Of a stretch of 64,000 bases of DNA, positions 9,252-19,109 are shown one piece after another. Location: positions 5,332,001-5,396,000 of the forward strand of contig NC_013720.1 in the NCBI RefSeq assembly GCF_000025185.1, in the 5' to 3' direction. A program made the translations under genes and the position numbers. The stretch comes from Pirellula staleyi DSM 6068 (GTDB taxonomy: Bacteria; Planctomycetota; Planctomycetia; Pirellulales; Pirellulaceae). Within the stretch, counting starts at the first letter, position 1, and every line of letters begins with the position of its first letter. The notes beneath the pieces were generated by a model. It was not told where the DNA came from. It did not search any database and worked only from the letters and a program-made list of their open reading frames with translations.

Positions 9252-11981
9252 TCAGCTGGCACGACTTGAATCACTCGGCGACAAAGGAACTTGCGGAATA
9301 TCTTGAGCGAGTGGCAAATGAATCACAAACTCTGCACCTCCCGCCGGGAGATTTGCCGCTTCAATACGACCACCGTGCACCTTCACGATCGCGCGGCAAA
9401 TGGCGAGCCCCAGTCCACTGCCACGTCCACCATCGGCCGAAGGAAACGCGCGGTAGAACTTGTCGAATACTTTCTCTTCGGCTCCGGCAGGGAGTCCTGG
9501 TCCGTTGTCGGCCACCGTCACACGCACCTCTTGTCCCTCGACCACCGCACGAACCGAAATCGTACTTCCCGCAGTTGTGTACCGCGCTGCATTCTCCAAG
9601 AGATTGACAAACACTTGCTCCATCAGCAAGCCATCGAGACGCAAAAGGGGAAGCTGCTCGGGTATCTGAATGATCAGCTGATGCTGCGTGAGCGATTTTT
9701 CGATCCGACGAATCGACGAACCGACAATCTCTTCGAGCATATGCCACTCGAGATGCGGGGGAGAAGCCCCGGCGTCGAGTTTCGACATCTGCAAAATATT
9801 CTCGAGCAGCCGGCCGAGCCGAACAGCTTCCTCGGCGACGGTCTGCAGCAACTGCTCGCGCGTCGATGGTGGTAGCGACGAGGCTTCGAGCAGCGTGCTG
9901 CTGGCCCCTGCAATTGCCGCCAGCGGCGTTTTTAAGTCATGCGAAACACTGCTCAAGAGACTGCTGCGCACCTGTTCTGCCTCGGCTTTCACGCGCGCGT
10001 CGGCAGCCTCCACTACCAAAGCGTCGCGCTCGATCGAGATCGCTAACTGACTAGCGCACGACTCGAGCAATTGCCGCAATTCCGGTTGCTGAAGCCGGGC
10101 CGCACTCGCAACCGCAACCGCCATCGCCCCATGTACCCGCTGCGAACCAATCAAGGGCAAAAACAAACCGACAGCGCTCGGCAAAGTGCTCGTTCCAGCA
10201 CCTGCCATCTGACCATGCTGAATCACCCAGTGCGCCACGGCACTACTGCCATGTTGCAGAGCAATCGACGACCTCGCTCCAAATACAAGCTCGGGCGATG
10301 GTGCGTGGCGATCGAGATAAATCGCGACTTCCCCTCCCACCATCTCAGCGATTTTTTCACCCGCAGCTTTGGCGAGAAACGAACTTCCATACAACGAGCT
10401 AAGTTGTTTACCAAGTTCGTAAAGTGCAGCGGTCCGGCGCTGACGATCGCGCATGGCTTCGAGTTGTGCGCGGAGTCGCGAGGTGAGAGTACTGATGAGT
10501 AGCGCGATGGCGAGCATCACCGCAAAAGTCACGATGTACTGCGTATCGGCTACCGCAAAGGTGTGAAACGGTGGTACGAAAAAGAAGTCGAAAATGGTCA
10601 CCGCCAGGAGACTTGCCACGATCGCCGGACCACGTCCAAAACGAAAGGCGGCCCAAGCGACCGCAGCCAGAAAAATCATCACGGTGTTGGCCTCAGCATC
10701 GGCAAAGTGCCAACGCTTCATGGCCAGCGCTGCGAGCCCCGCGAGTCCCACGGGAACAGCCGCTTTACCGTACAGCCAGTAGTCGATGGGGGGACGTGCA
10801 GGAGGAGTCGCGACACGTGCCGCTTGATCCTTCTCGCCATGTATCACGTAGACATCGATCTCGCCACTTTGCTCGAGAATCTCGTCGACTACGGTCCCCA
10901 TGAGCAGCCGCTTCCAGCGCGGCTGATCGGTTTTTCCGATCAAAATCTTGGTGACATTCCGCGTTCGGGCATATTCCAGAATGGTCTCGGTCATGCGCTG
11001 GCCAGGTAGCGTGACGGTCTCGGCGCCGAGTCGTTCCGCAAGACGAAAATGCTCTGCAATTTGCTGCGAAGCCGGACTTGTCGAGGAGGCACCGGTTAGA
11101 TCGACCGAGACCGCGATCCAAGGAGCATCGAGCGCACTGGCCATCCGTTTCGCGGTCCGAATCACGCGCGCGGTGGTGGGACTGGGGCCGACGCAAACCA
11201 GCAGTCGATCGGTCGTAGCCCAAGGCTGTCGCACACTCCGCGCACGACGCGCCGATTCGACATCGGTGTGAACACGCCGCGCGGCTTGCCGAAGCGAAAG
11301 CTCGCGGAGCGCCGAGAGATTCGACCTCTGAAAGAAACTTTGAATCGCACGTTTGGCTTGCTCGGGAAGATAGATTTTTCCGGCTTCGAGTCGACCGAGC
11401 AGTTCTTCCGGGGTAATGTCGATAAGCTCCAGCTGATCCGCAGCGTCGAAGACGTGATCGGGTATCGTTTCGCGCACCTGTACGCCAGTGATCTGCCCAA
11501 TCACATCGTTCAGACTCTCGAGATGCTGCACGTTCAGCGTGGTCCAAACATGCAACCCCGACGCGCAAAGTTCTTCGATATCTTGCCAACGCTTCTCGTG
11601 GCGAGAGCCTTCCGCATTGGTGTGGGCCAGTTCATCGACGAGCGTAATCTCCGCCTTGCGAGCGAGCGCTGCGTCGACGTCGAACTCTCGGAGTGTCACC
11701 CCCCGATAGCTCAGCTGCTTGGTCGGCAACGTCTCGAAATCGGCCGCGAGTGCCTGCGTCTCTTTTCGCGCGTGAGGTTCGATATACCCCACAACCACAT
11801 CGCGCCCCTCGCGGCGTGCAGCTTGCGCCGCTTCGAGCATCCCGTACGTTTTTCCGACACCTGCTGCGTAGCCAAAGAAAATGCGAAGCGAACCTCGTTT
11901 ACCGGTCGTTGTGTCATCCAGCTTCTGCTCGTCCTCGGCCAGGGCGAGCAGGGCATCGGGATTGGGGCGCGAATCGGTCAT
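9252..11981 (-). CDS. kdpD: KdpD, potassium/turgor sensor histidine kinase
   Basis: This is the membrane sensor kinase/phosphatase for low K+ and osmotic stress, about 909 residues from the ATG at 11981. The frame is open to a TTG at 12020, but MTDSRPNPDALLALAEDEQ matches the usual KdpD N-terminus. Domains in order: the KdpD domain with Walker A GYAAGVGKTYGML and VDELAHTNAEGSRHEKR; a Usp-like domain (LLVCVGPSPTTARVIRTAKR); four clustered TM segments (about residues 400-490); a GAF-like region; and HisKA/HATPase with H681 in SSVSHDLKTPLAAI and a DNGPGLP G-box. It sits 49 bp after kdpC and 8 bp before kdpE. No domain appears to be missing. Confidence 0.96.
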   Translation of the reverse strand: MTDSRPNPDALLALAEDEQKLDDTTTGKRGSLRIFFGYAAGVGKTYGMLEAAQAARREGRDVVVGYIEPHARKETQALAADFETLPTKQLSYRGVTLREFDVDAALARKAEITLVDELAHTNAEGSRHEKRWQDIEELCASGLHVWTTLNVQHLESLNDVIGQITGVQVRETIPDHVFDAADQLELIDITPEELLGRLEAGKIYLPEQAKRAIQSFFQRSNLSALRELSLRQAARRVHTDVESARRARSVRQPWATTDRLLVCVGPSPTTARVIRTAKRMASALDAPWIAVSVDLTGASSTSPASQQIAEHFRLAERLGAETVTLPGQRMTETILEYARTRNVTKILIGKTDQPRWKRLLMGTVVDEILEQSGEIDVYVIHGEKDQAARVATPPARPPIDYWLYGKAAVPVGLAGLAALAMKRWHFADAEANTVMIFLAAVAWAAFRFGRGPAIVASLLAVTIFDFFFVPPFHTFAVADTQYIVTFAVMLAIALLISTLTSRLRAQLEAMRDRQRRTAALYELGKQLSSLYGSSFLAKAAGEKIAEMVGGEVAIYLDRHAPSPELVFGARSSIALQHGSSAVAHWVIQHGQMAGAGTSTLPSAVGLFLPLIGSQRVHGAMAVAVASAARLQQPELRQLLESCASQLAISIERDALVVEAADARVKAEAEQVRSSLLSSVSHDLKTPLAAIAGASSTLLEASSLPPSTREQLLQTVAEEAVRLGRLLENILQMSKLDAGASPPHLEWHMLEEIVGSSIRRIEKSLTQHQLIIQIPEQLPLLRLDGLLMEQVFVNLLENAARYTTAGSTISVRAVVEGQEVRVTVADNGPGLPAGAEEKVFDKFYRAFPSADGGRGSGLGLAICRAIVKVHGGRIEAANLPAGGAEFVIHLPLAQDIPQVPLSPSDSSRAS

Positions 11982-12030
11982 GGAAATTGACTTTGCATTG
12001 AAGTACGTCGCGACATCCAATCGACAAGCT

Positions 12031-12603
12031 TTACTGTTGATCGAGTAGCAGATTTAATTTGAGAACATTCACGCGCGGCTCGCCAAGGATTCCGAGCGAG
12101 CGATCCTCGAGATTATTGTCGATCAGCTGCTCGAGCTGCTGGGGATCCATTTTTCGCGCCTTCGCAACTCGCGCGATTTGAAACCGGGCTGCTGCAGGAC
12201 TGATATGAGGATCGAGCCCACTGCCTGACGAGGTCACCAGATCGACTGGAACTTGACGGCTCACTTCCTCGCTCAGAGCAAGCTTCTTCATTCTCGCCTC
12301 CACACTCTCGGCGAGCGACGGGTGAAGTGGGCCATAATTCGAACCGCTCGACGCGCCCCCGTTGTAAGGAGTACCGGAAGTTGCCGAGGGACGCCCCCAA
12401 AAGTAGTCGTCGCGAGAGAAGTTCTGCCCAATAAGTTCCGATCCCACCGCTTGATCATCCACGTACAGCAGACTGCCGTTAGCTTGTCGGGGAAATAGAA
12501 CCTGAGCAATCGCTGTCACGGCGAGCGGATAAGCCACTCCCGTGACAAGTGAGACCATCAGGAGTAAACGGGCGGCTATCAAAAGTTGCTGAAACATAAA
12601 CAT
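12031..12603 (-). CDS. kdpC: KdpC, periplasmic-facing subunit of the K+-transporting ATPase
   Basis: KdpC is the single-TM accessory subunit that stabilises the KdpFABC complex and raises K+ affinity. It is 190 residues from the ATG at 12603, which has an AGAGAG purine run upstream; the longer frame to 12693 begins with TTG and is not preferred. One N-terminal TM helix (about residues 8-30) precedes the conserved soluble core: GQNFSRDDYFWGRPSAT, GASSGSNYGP, and the hallmark VDLVTSSGSGLDPHISP. The C-terminus (LGEPRVNVLKLNLLLD) is also typical. It lies 98 bp after kdpB. Confidence 0.96.
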   Translation of the reverse strand: MFMFQQLLIAARLLLMVSLVTGVAYPLAVTAIAQVLFPRQANGSLLYVDDQAVGSELIGQNFSRDDYFWGRPSATSGTPYNGGASSGSNYGPLHPSLAESVEARMKKLALSEEVSRQVPVDLVTSSGSGLDPHISPAAARFQIARVAKARKMDPQQLEQLIDNNLEDRSLGILGEPRVNVLKLNLLLDQQ

Positions 12604-12701
12604 TCTCTCTGTGAAATTAGCGGGTACCCAGGGAAATTTGCTGCAGTGACGCTTGTAAAAAGGGATGCAGATAGATGCAGCGACTTGATACAACCTGCCT
12701 C

Positions 12702-14771
12702 TCAGGCAAGGCCCAGTGTGGCGAGCAAAAGATCGATTCCTTTGATGCCAACAAACGGAACGATCAGGCCCCCCACGCCGTAAATCAGCAGGTTGTTGCG
12801 GAGCAATTGCACGGCACCAACCGGGCGGTACTTTGCGCCACGCAAGGCAAGTGGAATTAGCGCGATGATGATCACCGCGTTGAAGATCACCGCCGACATG
12901 ATGGCGCTCGACGGCGAGGTGAGTCGCATCACATCGAGGGTTTTCAGAACCGGATAAGTCGTTGCAAAAGCCGCCGGCAGAATCGCAAAATACTTGGCAA
13001 CATCATTCGCGATGCTGAAGGTTGTGAGCGCACCACGCGTCATCAGCAGCTGCTTACCGATATTCACGATTTCGATCAGCTTGGTTGGATTCGAATCGAG
13101 ATCGACCATGTTCCCCGCTTCTTTGGCGGCCTGCGTGCCGCTGTTCATCGCCACAGCCACATCGGCCTGCGCCAGTGCTGGCGCATCGTTGGTACCATCT
13201 CCGGTCATCGCCACGAGACGGCCACCTTTTTGATACTCGCGAATCAACTTGAGCTTCGCTTCCGGCGTGGCTTCCGCGAGAAAATCATCGACACCAGCTT
13301 CGGCGGCAATCGCGGCTGCCGTGAGGGCGTTATCACCGGTGATCATCACCGTCTTGATTCCCATCTGACGCAGTTCGGCAAACCGTTCCTTGATGCCACC
13401 TTTCACAATATCCTTCAGCTCGATCGTACCTAGGACACGTTCGTCGCGGCTGACAACCAACGGTGTGCCGCCAGCACGAGCGATAGTCTGCACCGCTTGG
13501 CGCACTTCGTCGGGAAGAAAACCTCCCAGCGAGCGAACATGATTTTCGATCGCCTCGGCGGCACCCTTGCGAATCTCGTGACCATCGATCGAGACACCAC
13601 TCATGCGCGTGCGAGCCGAGAATGGCAAGAACTCGTGATGACTTTGCGTCAGGTCGCGACCTCGTAATCCAAACTGTTTTTTAGCGAGCACCGCGATACT
13701 GCGACCTTCGGCAGTTTCATCCGCCAGCGAGGCGAGATGGGCCGCTTCGGCCAACTGCTGTTCGGTGGAAGCGGCGGCTGCCACAAAACGTGTTGCCTGG
13801 CGATTTCCCAGGGTAATCGTGCCGGTTTTATCAAGCAGCAAGACATCGACGTCGCCAGCGGCCTCGACAGCTCGCCCCGACATCGCCACCACATTGGCTT
13901 TACTAAGTCGATTCATGCCGGCGATGCCGATGGCCGAAAGCAAAGCGCCGATGGTAGTCGGTGCAAGGCAGACAAACAGCGCGACGAGCACCGTGATCGT
14001 GATCACTTCCCCTTGTCCTGAGACCTCGACGCTAAACTTCGAAAAGGGTAAGAGCGTAGCTACGACGATCAGAAAAATGAGGGTGAGGGCCGACAGGAGA
14101 ATAGCAAGTGCAATTTCGTTGGGAGTCTTTTGACGCTTCGCTCCTTCGACCATGGCAATCATGCGATCGAGAAAACTCTGGCCAGGAAGTGTTTTGACCT
14201 GCACCACTAGCCAGTCGGAGATCACACGAGTCCCGCCAGTGACGGAACTGCGATCGCCACCACTTTCGCGTACGACCGGCGCGCTCTCACCTGTAATCGC
14301 ACTTTCGTCGACCGAGGCGACCCCTTCCACCACTTCGCCATCAGCGGGGATGGTCTCACCAGCGCGGACAATGACGTACTCATTCACGAGGAGATCACTC
14401 GCCGAAACTTCGGTCGCCACGGCATGCTGCTTGGGATCGGCCAGTTTATGAGCAATCACTGTGGTGCGGCTCTTTTTGAGCGAATCGGCCTGCGCCTTGC
14501 CATGTCCTTCAGCAATTGCCTCGGCGAAGTTGGCAAACAGAACGGTAAACCACAGCCAGACAGTAACTCCCAGAACGAACCAGGGGGACTCGTCTGACTT
14601 ACCTCTCAGCATGTTTAGCCACAGCAGCGTGGTAAGAATACTGCCGAGAAACACGGCAAACATCACCGGATTTCGGACCTGAATGCGTGGGTCGAGTTTC
14701 TTAAACGAAGCAGCGATGGCATTAACGACAATCGCGCGATTACCAAACAAGTTTGTGAATGCGTTATTCAT
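12702..14771 (-). CDS. kdpB: KdpB, P-type ATPase catalytic subunit
   Basis: KdpB hydrolyses ATP to drive K+ uptake through KdpA. It is 689 residues, the usual length. Visible P-type motifs: the actuator TGES ([12 protein letters not shown]), the phosphorylation loop DKTGT with D314 ([13 protein letters not shown]), the nucleotide-binding region ([16 protein letters not shown]), and the hinge [22 protein letters not shown] helices occur at both ends as in type IA pumps. The ATG is at 14771. It follows kdpA by 17 bp. Nothing is truncated. Confidence 0.97.
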   Translation of the reverse strand: MNNAFTNLFGNRAIVVNAIAASFKKLDPRIQVRNPVMFAVFLGSILTTLLWLNMLRGKSDESPWFVLGVTVWLWFTVLFANFAEAIAEGHGKAQADSLKKSRTTVIAHKLADPKQHAVATEVSASDLLVNEYVIVRAGETIPADGEVVEGVASVDESAITGESAPVVRESGGDRSSVTGGTRVISDWLVVQVKTLPGQSFLDRMIAMVEGAKRQKTPNEIALAILLSALTLIFLIVVATLLPFSKFSVEVSGQGEVITITVLVALFVCLAPTTIGALLSAIGIAGMNRLSKANVVAMSGRAVEAAGDVDVLLLDKTGTITLGNRQATRFVAAAASTEQQLAEAAHLASLADETAEGRSIAVLAKKQFGLRGRDLTQSHHEFLPFSARTRMSGVSIDGHEIRKGAAEAIENHVRSLGGFLPDEVRQAVQTIARAGGTPLVVSRDERVLGTIELKDIVKGGIKERFAELRQMGIKTVMITGDNALTAAAIAAEAGVDDFLAEATPEAKLKLIREYQKGGRLVAMTGDGTNDAPALAQADVAVAMNSGTQAAKEAGNMVDLDSNPTKLIEIVNIGKQLLMTRGALTTFSIANDVAKYFAILPAAFATTYPVLKTLDVMRLTSPSSAIMSAVIFNAVIIIALIPLALRGAKYRPVGAVQLLRNNLLIYGVGGLIVPFVGIKGIDLLLATLGLA

Positions 14772-14788
14772 AGAAATAGAGCTTTCGC

Positions 14789-16579
14789 TTATCGAAGCGA
14801 AGGAAGTTGCAGTTGTTCGACAATAGGTCCAAGAGCGAGGGCCGGGAAGAAGCTCAAAGCTCCAACCACCAGCACCACAGCGACCAGCAGCACGACGAAC
14901 ATCGGCGTGTGGGTCGGCAGTGTTCCTTCACCTCCAGGGAGAGATTTCTTATTGGCTAGTGAACCGGCCATCGCAATCACGGGGAGCATCACCCAGAAGC
15001 GACCGACTAGCATCGCGAGGCCTAGTAAACCGTTGTAAAAGGGTGTATTCGCGCCGAGTCCCGCCATGGCGCTGCCGTTGTTGTTGCCAGCGGAACTGAG
15101 GGCGTAGAGGACTTCACTAAAACCATGAGCTCCTGGATTAAAAACCGAGGCTCGTCCCGCTGTCGTAGAAACAGCAATGGCGGTACCCAGCAGCACCATC
15201 GCGCACGGTAACAGGATGGCCAGCGATGCCATCTTCATCTCGAAGGCACCGATCTTTTTTCCGAGGTACTCGGGAGTGCGACCGACCATCAGCCCCGAAA
15301 GAAACACGGCGACAACGGCGAACACCAGCATGCCGTAAAGCCCCGAACCAACGCCACCAAAGATCACTTCACCAAGTTGCATGAGCCACATCGTGAAAAG
15401 ACCACCCACTGGTAAGTAGGAATCGTGCATCGAGTTCACCGATCCATTCGAGGCTGCTGTAGTAGCAACACCCCAAGTGGTCGACGACACAATGCCAAAC
15501 CGCACTTCCTTTCCTTCCATATTGCCACCCGGCTGTGAATCGCTGGCAACTTGATCGACTCCAAGATTGGCAAGTACGGGGCTACCGCGCTGCTCGGTAG
15601 CATAAACCGCAAACAGCAAGGGAATGAGCACCACCGACATCGCCGCAAGAATCGTCCACCCTTGTCGCCGGTCGTTCACCATCTCACCGAACGTGTAGCA
15701 AAGAGCGGCTGGGATCAGCAGGATCGAAAGCATCTCGAGGAAATTCGAAATCGGCGTTGGATTTTCGAACGGATGAGCCGAGTTGACGTTGAAATAGCCA
15801 CCCCCATTCGTACCGAGCTGTTTAATGGCAACTTGCGAAGCCACGGGGCCCAAGGCAATGGTTTGTGCTATTGGCTGTGCGGCAGTCGGTTGATCGCCAG
15901 ACGCTTGATCAGCAGCCGCTTGACCAGTATGAGAGATTGTTTGCTCGAGTAGCGGGACCGAGGCGTAGGAGCCGAGCGTTTGCACGACACCTTGCGAAAC
16001 GAGCAGCAGCGCCAGGACTAGCGATAGTGGGAGCAGGATGTAAACGAGACTTCGGGTTGTGTCGACCCAAAAGTTGCCAATCGTTTTGTCGTGATGTCCC
16101 ATGAAGCCACGAATCAGCGCCACCAGAACTGCCATGCCGGTGGCGGCCGAAACAAAGTTCTGCACCCCGAGCGCCAGCATCTGCGTCAGGTAACTCATCG
16201 TGGTTTCGCCGCCGTATCCTTGCCAGTTGGTGTTGGTCGTAAAACTCACCGCTGTGTTGAACGACGAGTCGGGTGATACGTCAGCGAGCCCCGCTGGGTT
16301 GAGAGGGAGGTAGCTTTGCAAACGCTGAATTGCGTAGACCGAAACGAAGCTCACGAGACTCAGCATCACCACACTGGTGGCATACTGCTGCCAGGTCATC
16401 GAAGCTCGAGGATCGATGCCACTGGCGTAGTAGATCAAACGTTCGAGAGGCCCCAAGATTCGATCGGCTAGTTGCTGATCTCCACGATAGACCTTGGCCA
16501 TGTATCTCCCCAGTGGCGCGACACATACGAGCAGCACACCGAGGAACAAAACAATCTGTAGAACGGAGTAGGATGTCAT
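14789..16579 (-). CDS. kdpA: KdpA, K+-binding and translocating subunit
   Basis: KdpA is the SKT-superfamily channel-like subunit that carries the K+ selectivity filters. It is 596 residues with about ten TM segments. Selectivity-filter regions are recognisable: [38 protein letters not shown], and [15 protein letters not shown]. The ATG at 16579 overlaps the kdpF stop (ATGA), indicating translational coupling. The stretch at about residues 230-260, rich in Ala, Gln and Pro, lies in a loop and looks like a lineage-specific insert. Confidence 0.97.
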   Translation of the reverse strand: MTSYSVLQIVLFLGVLLVCVAPLGRYMAKVYRGDQQLADRILGPLERLIYYASGIDPRASMTWQQYATSVVMLSLVSFVSVYAIQRLQSYLPLNPAGLADVSPDSSFNTAVSFTTNTNWQGYGGETTMSYLTQMLALGVQNFVSAATGMAVLVALIRGFMGHHDKTIGNFWVDTTRSLVYILLPLSLVLALLLVSQGVVQTLGSYASVPLLEQTISHTGQAAADQASGDQPTAAQPIAQTIALGPVASQVAIKQLGTNGGGYFNVNSAHPFENPTPISNFLEMLSILLIPAALCYTFGEMVNDRRQGWTILAAMSVVLIPLLFAVYATEQRGSPVLANLGVDQVASDSQPGGNMEGKEVRFGIVSSTTWGVATTAASNGSVNSMHDSYLPVGGLFTMWLMQLGEVIFGGVGSGLYGMLVFAVVAVFLSGLMVGRTPEYLGKKIGAFEMKMASLAILLPCAMVLLGTAIAVSTTAGRASVFNPGAHGFSEVLYALSSAGNNNGSAMAGLGANTPFYNGLLGLAMLVGRFWVMLPVIAMAGSLANKKSLPGGEGTLPTHTPMFVVLLVAVVLVVGALSFFPALALGPIVEQLQLPSLR

Positions 16580-16668
16580 GAAAACTTCTCCGGCATCATC
16601 AAGGCTACGAGTAGGTAGCCTCCCAGTCCGAGTGTCATTACGAGCGATAGAAGGAGTGCGAAGTCCAC
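16576..16668 (-). CDS. kdpF: KdpF, small membrane subunit of the Kdp pump
   Basis: This 30-residue single-TM peptide was found by reading the gap upstream of kdpA. It begins with GTG at 16668 behind a strong Shine-Dalgarno (GGAGGA, inside the end of the preceding small ORF). It ends with TGA overlapping the kdpA ATG. The sequence has the KdpF hallmarks: a hydrophobic helix, then GGYLLVALMMPEKF, close to the YL(V/L)xALxxPExF terminus of known KdpF. It stabilises the KdpABC complex in characterised systems. Confidence 0.9.
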   Translation of the reverse strand: MDFALLLSLVMTLGLGGYLLVALMMPEKFS

Positions 16669-16670
16669 AG

Positions 16671-16763
16671 TTATTCCTCCACCTGCAAACGGCTGAGTAG
16701 AGAGATTGCAGCGAGCGCGAACAGAAAAAATCCGACGCCTGCTGCGAGCCAAACGATGTCCAT
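16671..16763 (-). CDS. Putative 30-residue membrane peptide, first gene of the kdp operon
   Basis: A short ORF starts at ATG 16763, with AGGAG ten bases upstream, and ends TAA two bases before the kdpF GTG. It encodes one predicted TM helix starting MDIVWLAAGVGFFLFA and a charged tail ending LQVEE. The good ribosome site, tight packing and kdpF start signal embedded in its tail support it as a real gene. Short single-TM ORFs before kdpF are, from memory, seen in several other bacteria. The function is unknown; an accessory Kdp subunit or a leader peptide coupling kdpF translation are the obvious options. Confidence 0.7.
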   Translation of the reverse strand: MDIVWLAAGVGFFLFALAAISLLSRLQVEE

Positions 16764-16994
16764 GGGTTGTTTCTCCTGAGATAGGTCCATCGATTGAATT
16801 AGAGGCCCGGCGGCATCAAAAGAGGCTCAAATCGAGAGCAGGGCGTATCAATTTTTTGTAAAGAGGCGGTCATTCGGTCGTCTGATCCGGCCGCGAGAAC
16901 AATTGCGAGTGCTCCCACCAGCGGCTAATCTCTCGATTGCTGCGATCTCTCGATGATCATCCGACCAGCAACACCACTTACGAGGTCCTCCACC

Positions 16995-17357
16995 GTGCAA
17001 CCCGTTCTTCAACCGCTACTGCAAGGGATCGCGTTTGAGCTGCCGATGATCTTGGTTTTTAGTGTTGGCTTGATGCTGACATTCACCTGCTGGAAGGCGC
17101 TCGGTGCTGCTGCGATTCCAGCTTTGGTAGCGATGAGCGTGGGAATTCTCGAGAGCCTTTGCTCCACGCCGATCCGGGTCTTCGGACTAGCGATGCTCCA
17201 AGACAATTCGCCCGAGAGCATTGGAACGTTCTTCAATTGCCTCGCGGTGTTTCACATGCTCCATAACGTCGGACTGACGATCTTGCTGATGCTCGCGATC
17301 TTCCTGGGCCGACCGTCGCTGCACACGCTGAGTCCAGCCAAGTCGCTCCAAGGATAA
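16995..17357 (+). CDS. Small integral membrane protein of unknown function
   Basis: This protein of about 120 residues has three to four predicted TM helices (ELPMILVFSVGLMLTFTCW, ALVAMSVGILESL, FHMLHNVGLTILLMLAIFL). I do not recognise a family. The GTG at 16995 is preceded by GAGG at good spacing; an in-frame ATG at 16953 would add 14 residues without a visible ribosome site. It is divergent from the kdp operon and lies just upstream of the sulfatase cluster in the same direction (84 bp gap). Its role may relate to either neighbour, and nothing in the sequence decides this. Confidence 0.6.
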   Translation: MQPVLQPLLQGIAFELPMILVFSVGLMLTFTCWKALGAAAIPALVAMSVGILESLCSTPIRVFGLAMLQDNSPESIGTFFNCLAVFHMLHNVGLTILLMLAIFLGRPSLHTLSPAKSLQG

Positions 17358-17441
17358 AACGGAAATCAACCGACAATAAACCGATCGCCTTGCGCATCTA
17401 ATTCCATCACGCTGGCTTCCTCTCCCGAATAGGTTTTCACC

Positions 17442-19082
17442 ATGCAACGTTTCGTTGCCTCGACGCTCGCGTTACTGCTTGCCATCGCTCTTGTCACCAA
17501 GGCGGCGGTGGCTCAAGAGGCCACTGCAGCGCGACCCAATATCATTTTGATTCTCGTCGACGACATGGGGTTTTCGGATCTCGGCTGTTATGGGAGTGAG
17601 ATCCCGACACCTCATATCGATTCGCTCGCAGCGGGAGGCATTCGCTTTTCGCAGTTCTACAACACCGGTCGATGCTGTCCGACACGAACCTCGCTCCTCA
17701 CTGGGCTCTACTCGCATCAAGCAGGCATCGGTCACATGACCGACAATCAAGGTGTGCCGAGCTACCAGGGGTATCTGAACGATCGCTGCATTACCCTCGG
17801 AAACTTGCTGCAGTCGGCGGGCTACTTCACGGCTCACACTGGGAAGTGGCACGTGGGGTCGGGAAATCTGGCGCGGCTGCCACTGCAGCGCGGCTTCGAT
17901 CGGTTCTATGGTGTTCCTGAAGGGGGCGGCTTTTATATGCAGCCTCGGCGCGGTCGCAATGTGTATGAAGGGAACGATGTGATTTACTCGGCCGACAAAC
18001 TTCCTCCCGCCGATTGGTACAGCACCGATGCGTGGACCGACTACGGACTGCGCTACATCGACGAAGCGATCGCCGCAAAAAAGCCTTACTTTTTGTACCT
18101 CGCACACAATGCGCCGCACTTTCCGCTGCAAGCAAGTCCCGCCGATATTGCGCGATTTCGCGGGAAGTATCGCGCAGGTTGGGATGCGCTGCGACAGTCG
18201 CGACATGCGAAGCAAAAAGAGATGATCCCCGCATTGTCGAAGACCGAACTCACAGCCCGTGATGCGACGATTGATGCGTGGGATGCGCTCGACGAGAAAC
18301 AGAAAGAAGAGCTCGACCTTCGCTATGCGCTCTACGTCGCAGTGATGGCGCGTCTCGATGATTCGGTCGGCCGACTGATCGCGGGACTCAAAGAGCGCAA
18401 GACCTTCGACAACACGTTGATTCTCTACTGCAGCGACAATGGTGCTTCCGATGAAGGGGGGCTCTATGGAAAGTTTGGAACCGGTGAGCCGGGGACTGCC
18501 GATTCCGATGTGTTCATTGGTCGCGCTTGGGCGGGGCTCAGCAACACACCGTTTCGGTACTACAAAAAGAACAGTCACGAGGGTGGCATCAGCACGCCGC
18601 TGATCGCGCACTGGCCCGCAGGAATTCAAGCGCGCGGCGAGTGGCGCAGGCAAGTGGGGCATGTCATCGACTTCATGCCGACTCTCGCCGAAGTTGCTGG
18701 AGCAACCTACCCCACCCAGCACAACGAACGGATGATTCAGCCGATGGAGGGCCAAAGTTTCGCGCACACTTTTGCTAAAGAGGAGGCTCACCCTCGCACA
18801 TTGTTCTGGGAGCATGAAGGACACGCTGCCATTCGCGCTCCGGAGTGGAAACTCGTCCGCGCAGGTGCACAAGGGAAGTGGGAACTGTATCGCGCAGCCG
18901 ACTCGCGTACTGAAATCAACGATGTTGCCAGCGAACATCCCGAGGTTGTGAAGCAACTCACCACCGAGTGGCAAGCTTGGGCCAAACGTGTCGGCGCTAA
19001 GCCATTTGCGGGAACTCCGATGGAGTTGCCCGGTAAGAAAAAGGGTAAAGGAAAAGCGAAAGCCAAATCGGTCGCCGAATAA
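17442..19082 (+). CDS. Sulfatase (arylsulfatase family S1), exported
   Basis: This 546-residue sulfatase hydrolyses sulfate esters, probably of sulfated polysaccharides. A signal peptide (MQRFVASTLALLLAIALVTK, cleavage near AVAQ) precedes the metal-binding start PNIILILVDDMGFSDLGCYG. The formylglycine motif CxPxR is C78-C-P-T-R82, followed by TSLLTG. Later metal and substrate motifs include TGKWHVG and LILYCSDNGASDEGG. The C-terminus carries a Lys/Gly-rich tail (KKKGKGKAKAK) absent from typical sulfatases. It is the first of three tandem sulfatase genes; the next starts 27 bp downstream. Activity requires a formylglycine-generating or anaerobic maturase enzyme, not encoded in this window. Confidence 0.93.
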   Translation: MQRFVASTLALLLAIALVTKAAVAQEATAARPNIILILVDDMGFSDLGCYGSEIPTPHIDSLAAGGIRFSQFYNTGRCCPTRTSLLTGLYSHQAGIGHMTDNQGVPSYQGYLNDRCITLGNLLQSAGYFTAHTGKWHVGSGNLARLPLQRGFDRFYGVPEGGGFYMQPRRGRNVYEGNDVIYSADKLPPADWYSTDAWTDYGLRYIDEAIAAKKPYFLYLAHNAPHFPLQASPADIARFRGKYRAGWDALRQSRHAKQKEMIPALSKTELTARDATIDAWDALDEKQKEELDLRYALYVAVMARLDDSVGRLIAGLKERKTFDNTLILYCSDNGASDEGGLYGKFGTGEPGTADSDVFIGRAWAGLSNTPFRYYKKNSHEGGISTPLIAHWPAGIQARGEWRRQVGHVIDFMPTLAEVAGATYPTQHNERMIQPMEGQSFAHTFAKEEAHPRTLFWEHEGHAAIRAPEWKLVRAGAQGKWELYRAADSRTEINDVASEHPEVVKQLTTEWQAWAKRVGAKPFAGTPMELPGKKKGKGKAKAKSVAE

Positions 19083-19109
19083 CTCAACAGCCGAGCGAGA
19101 AGAATTTCC

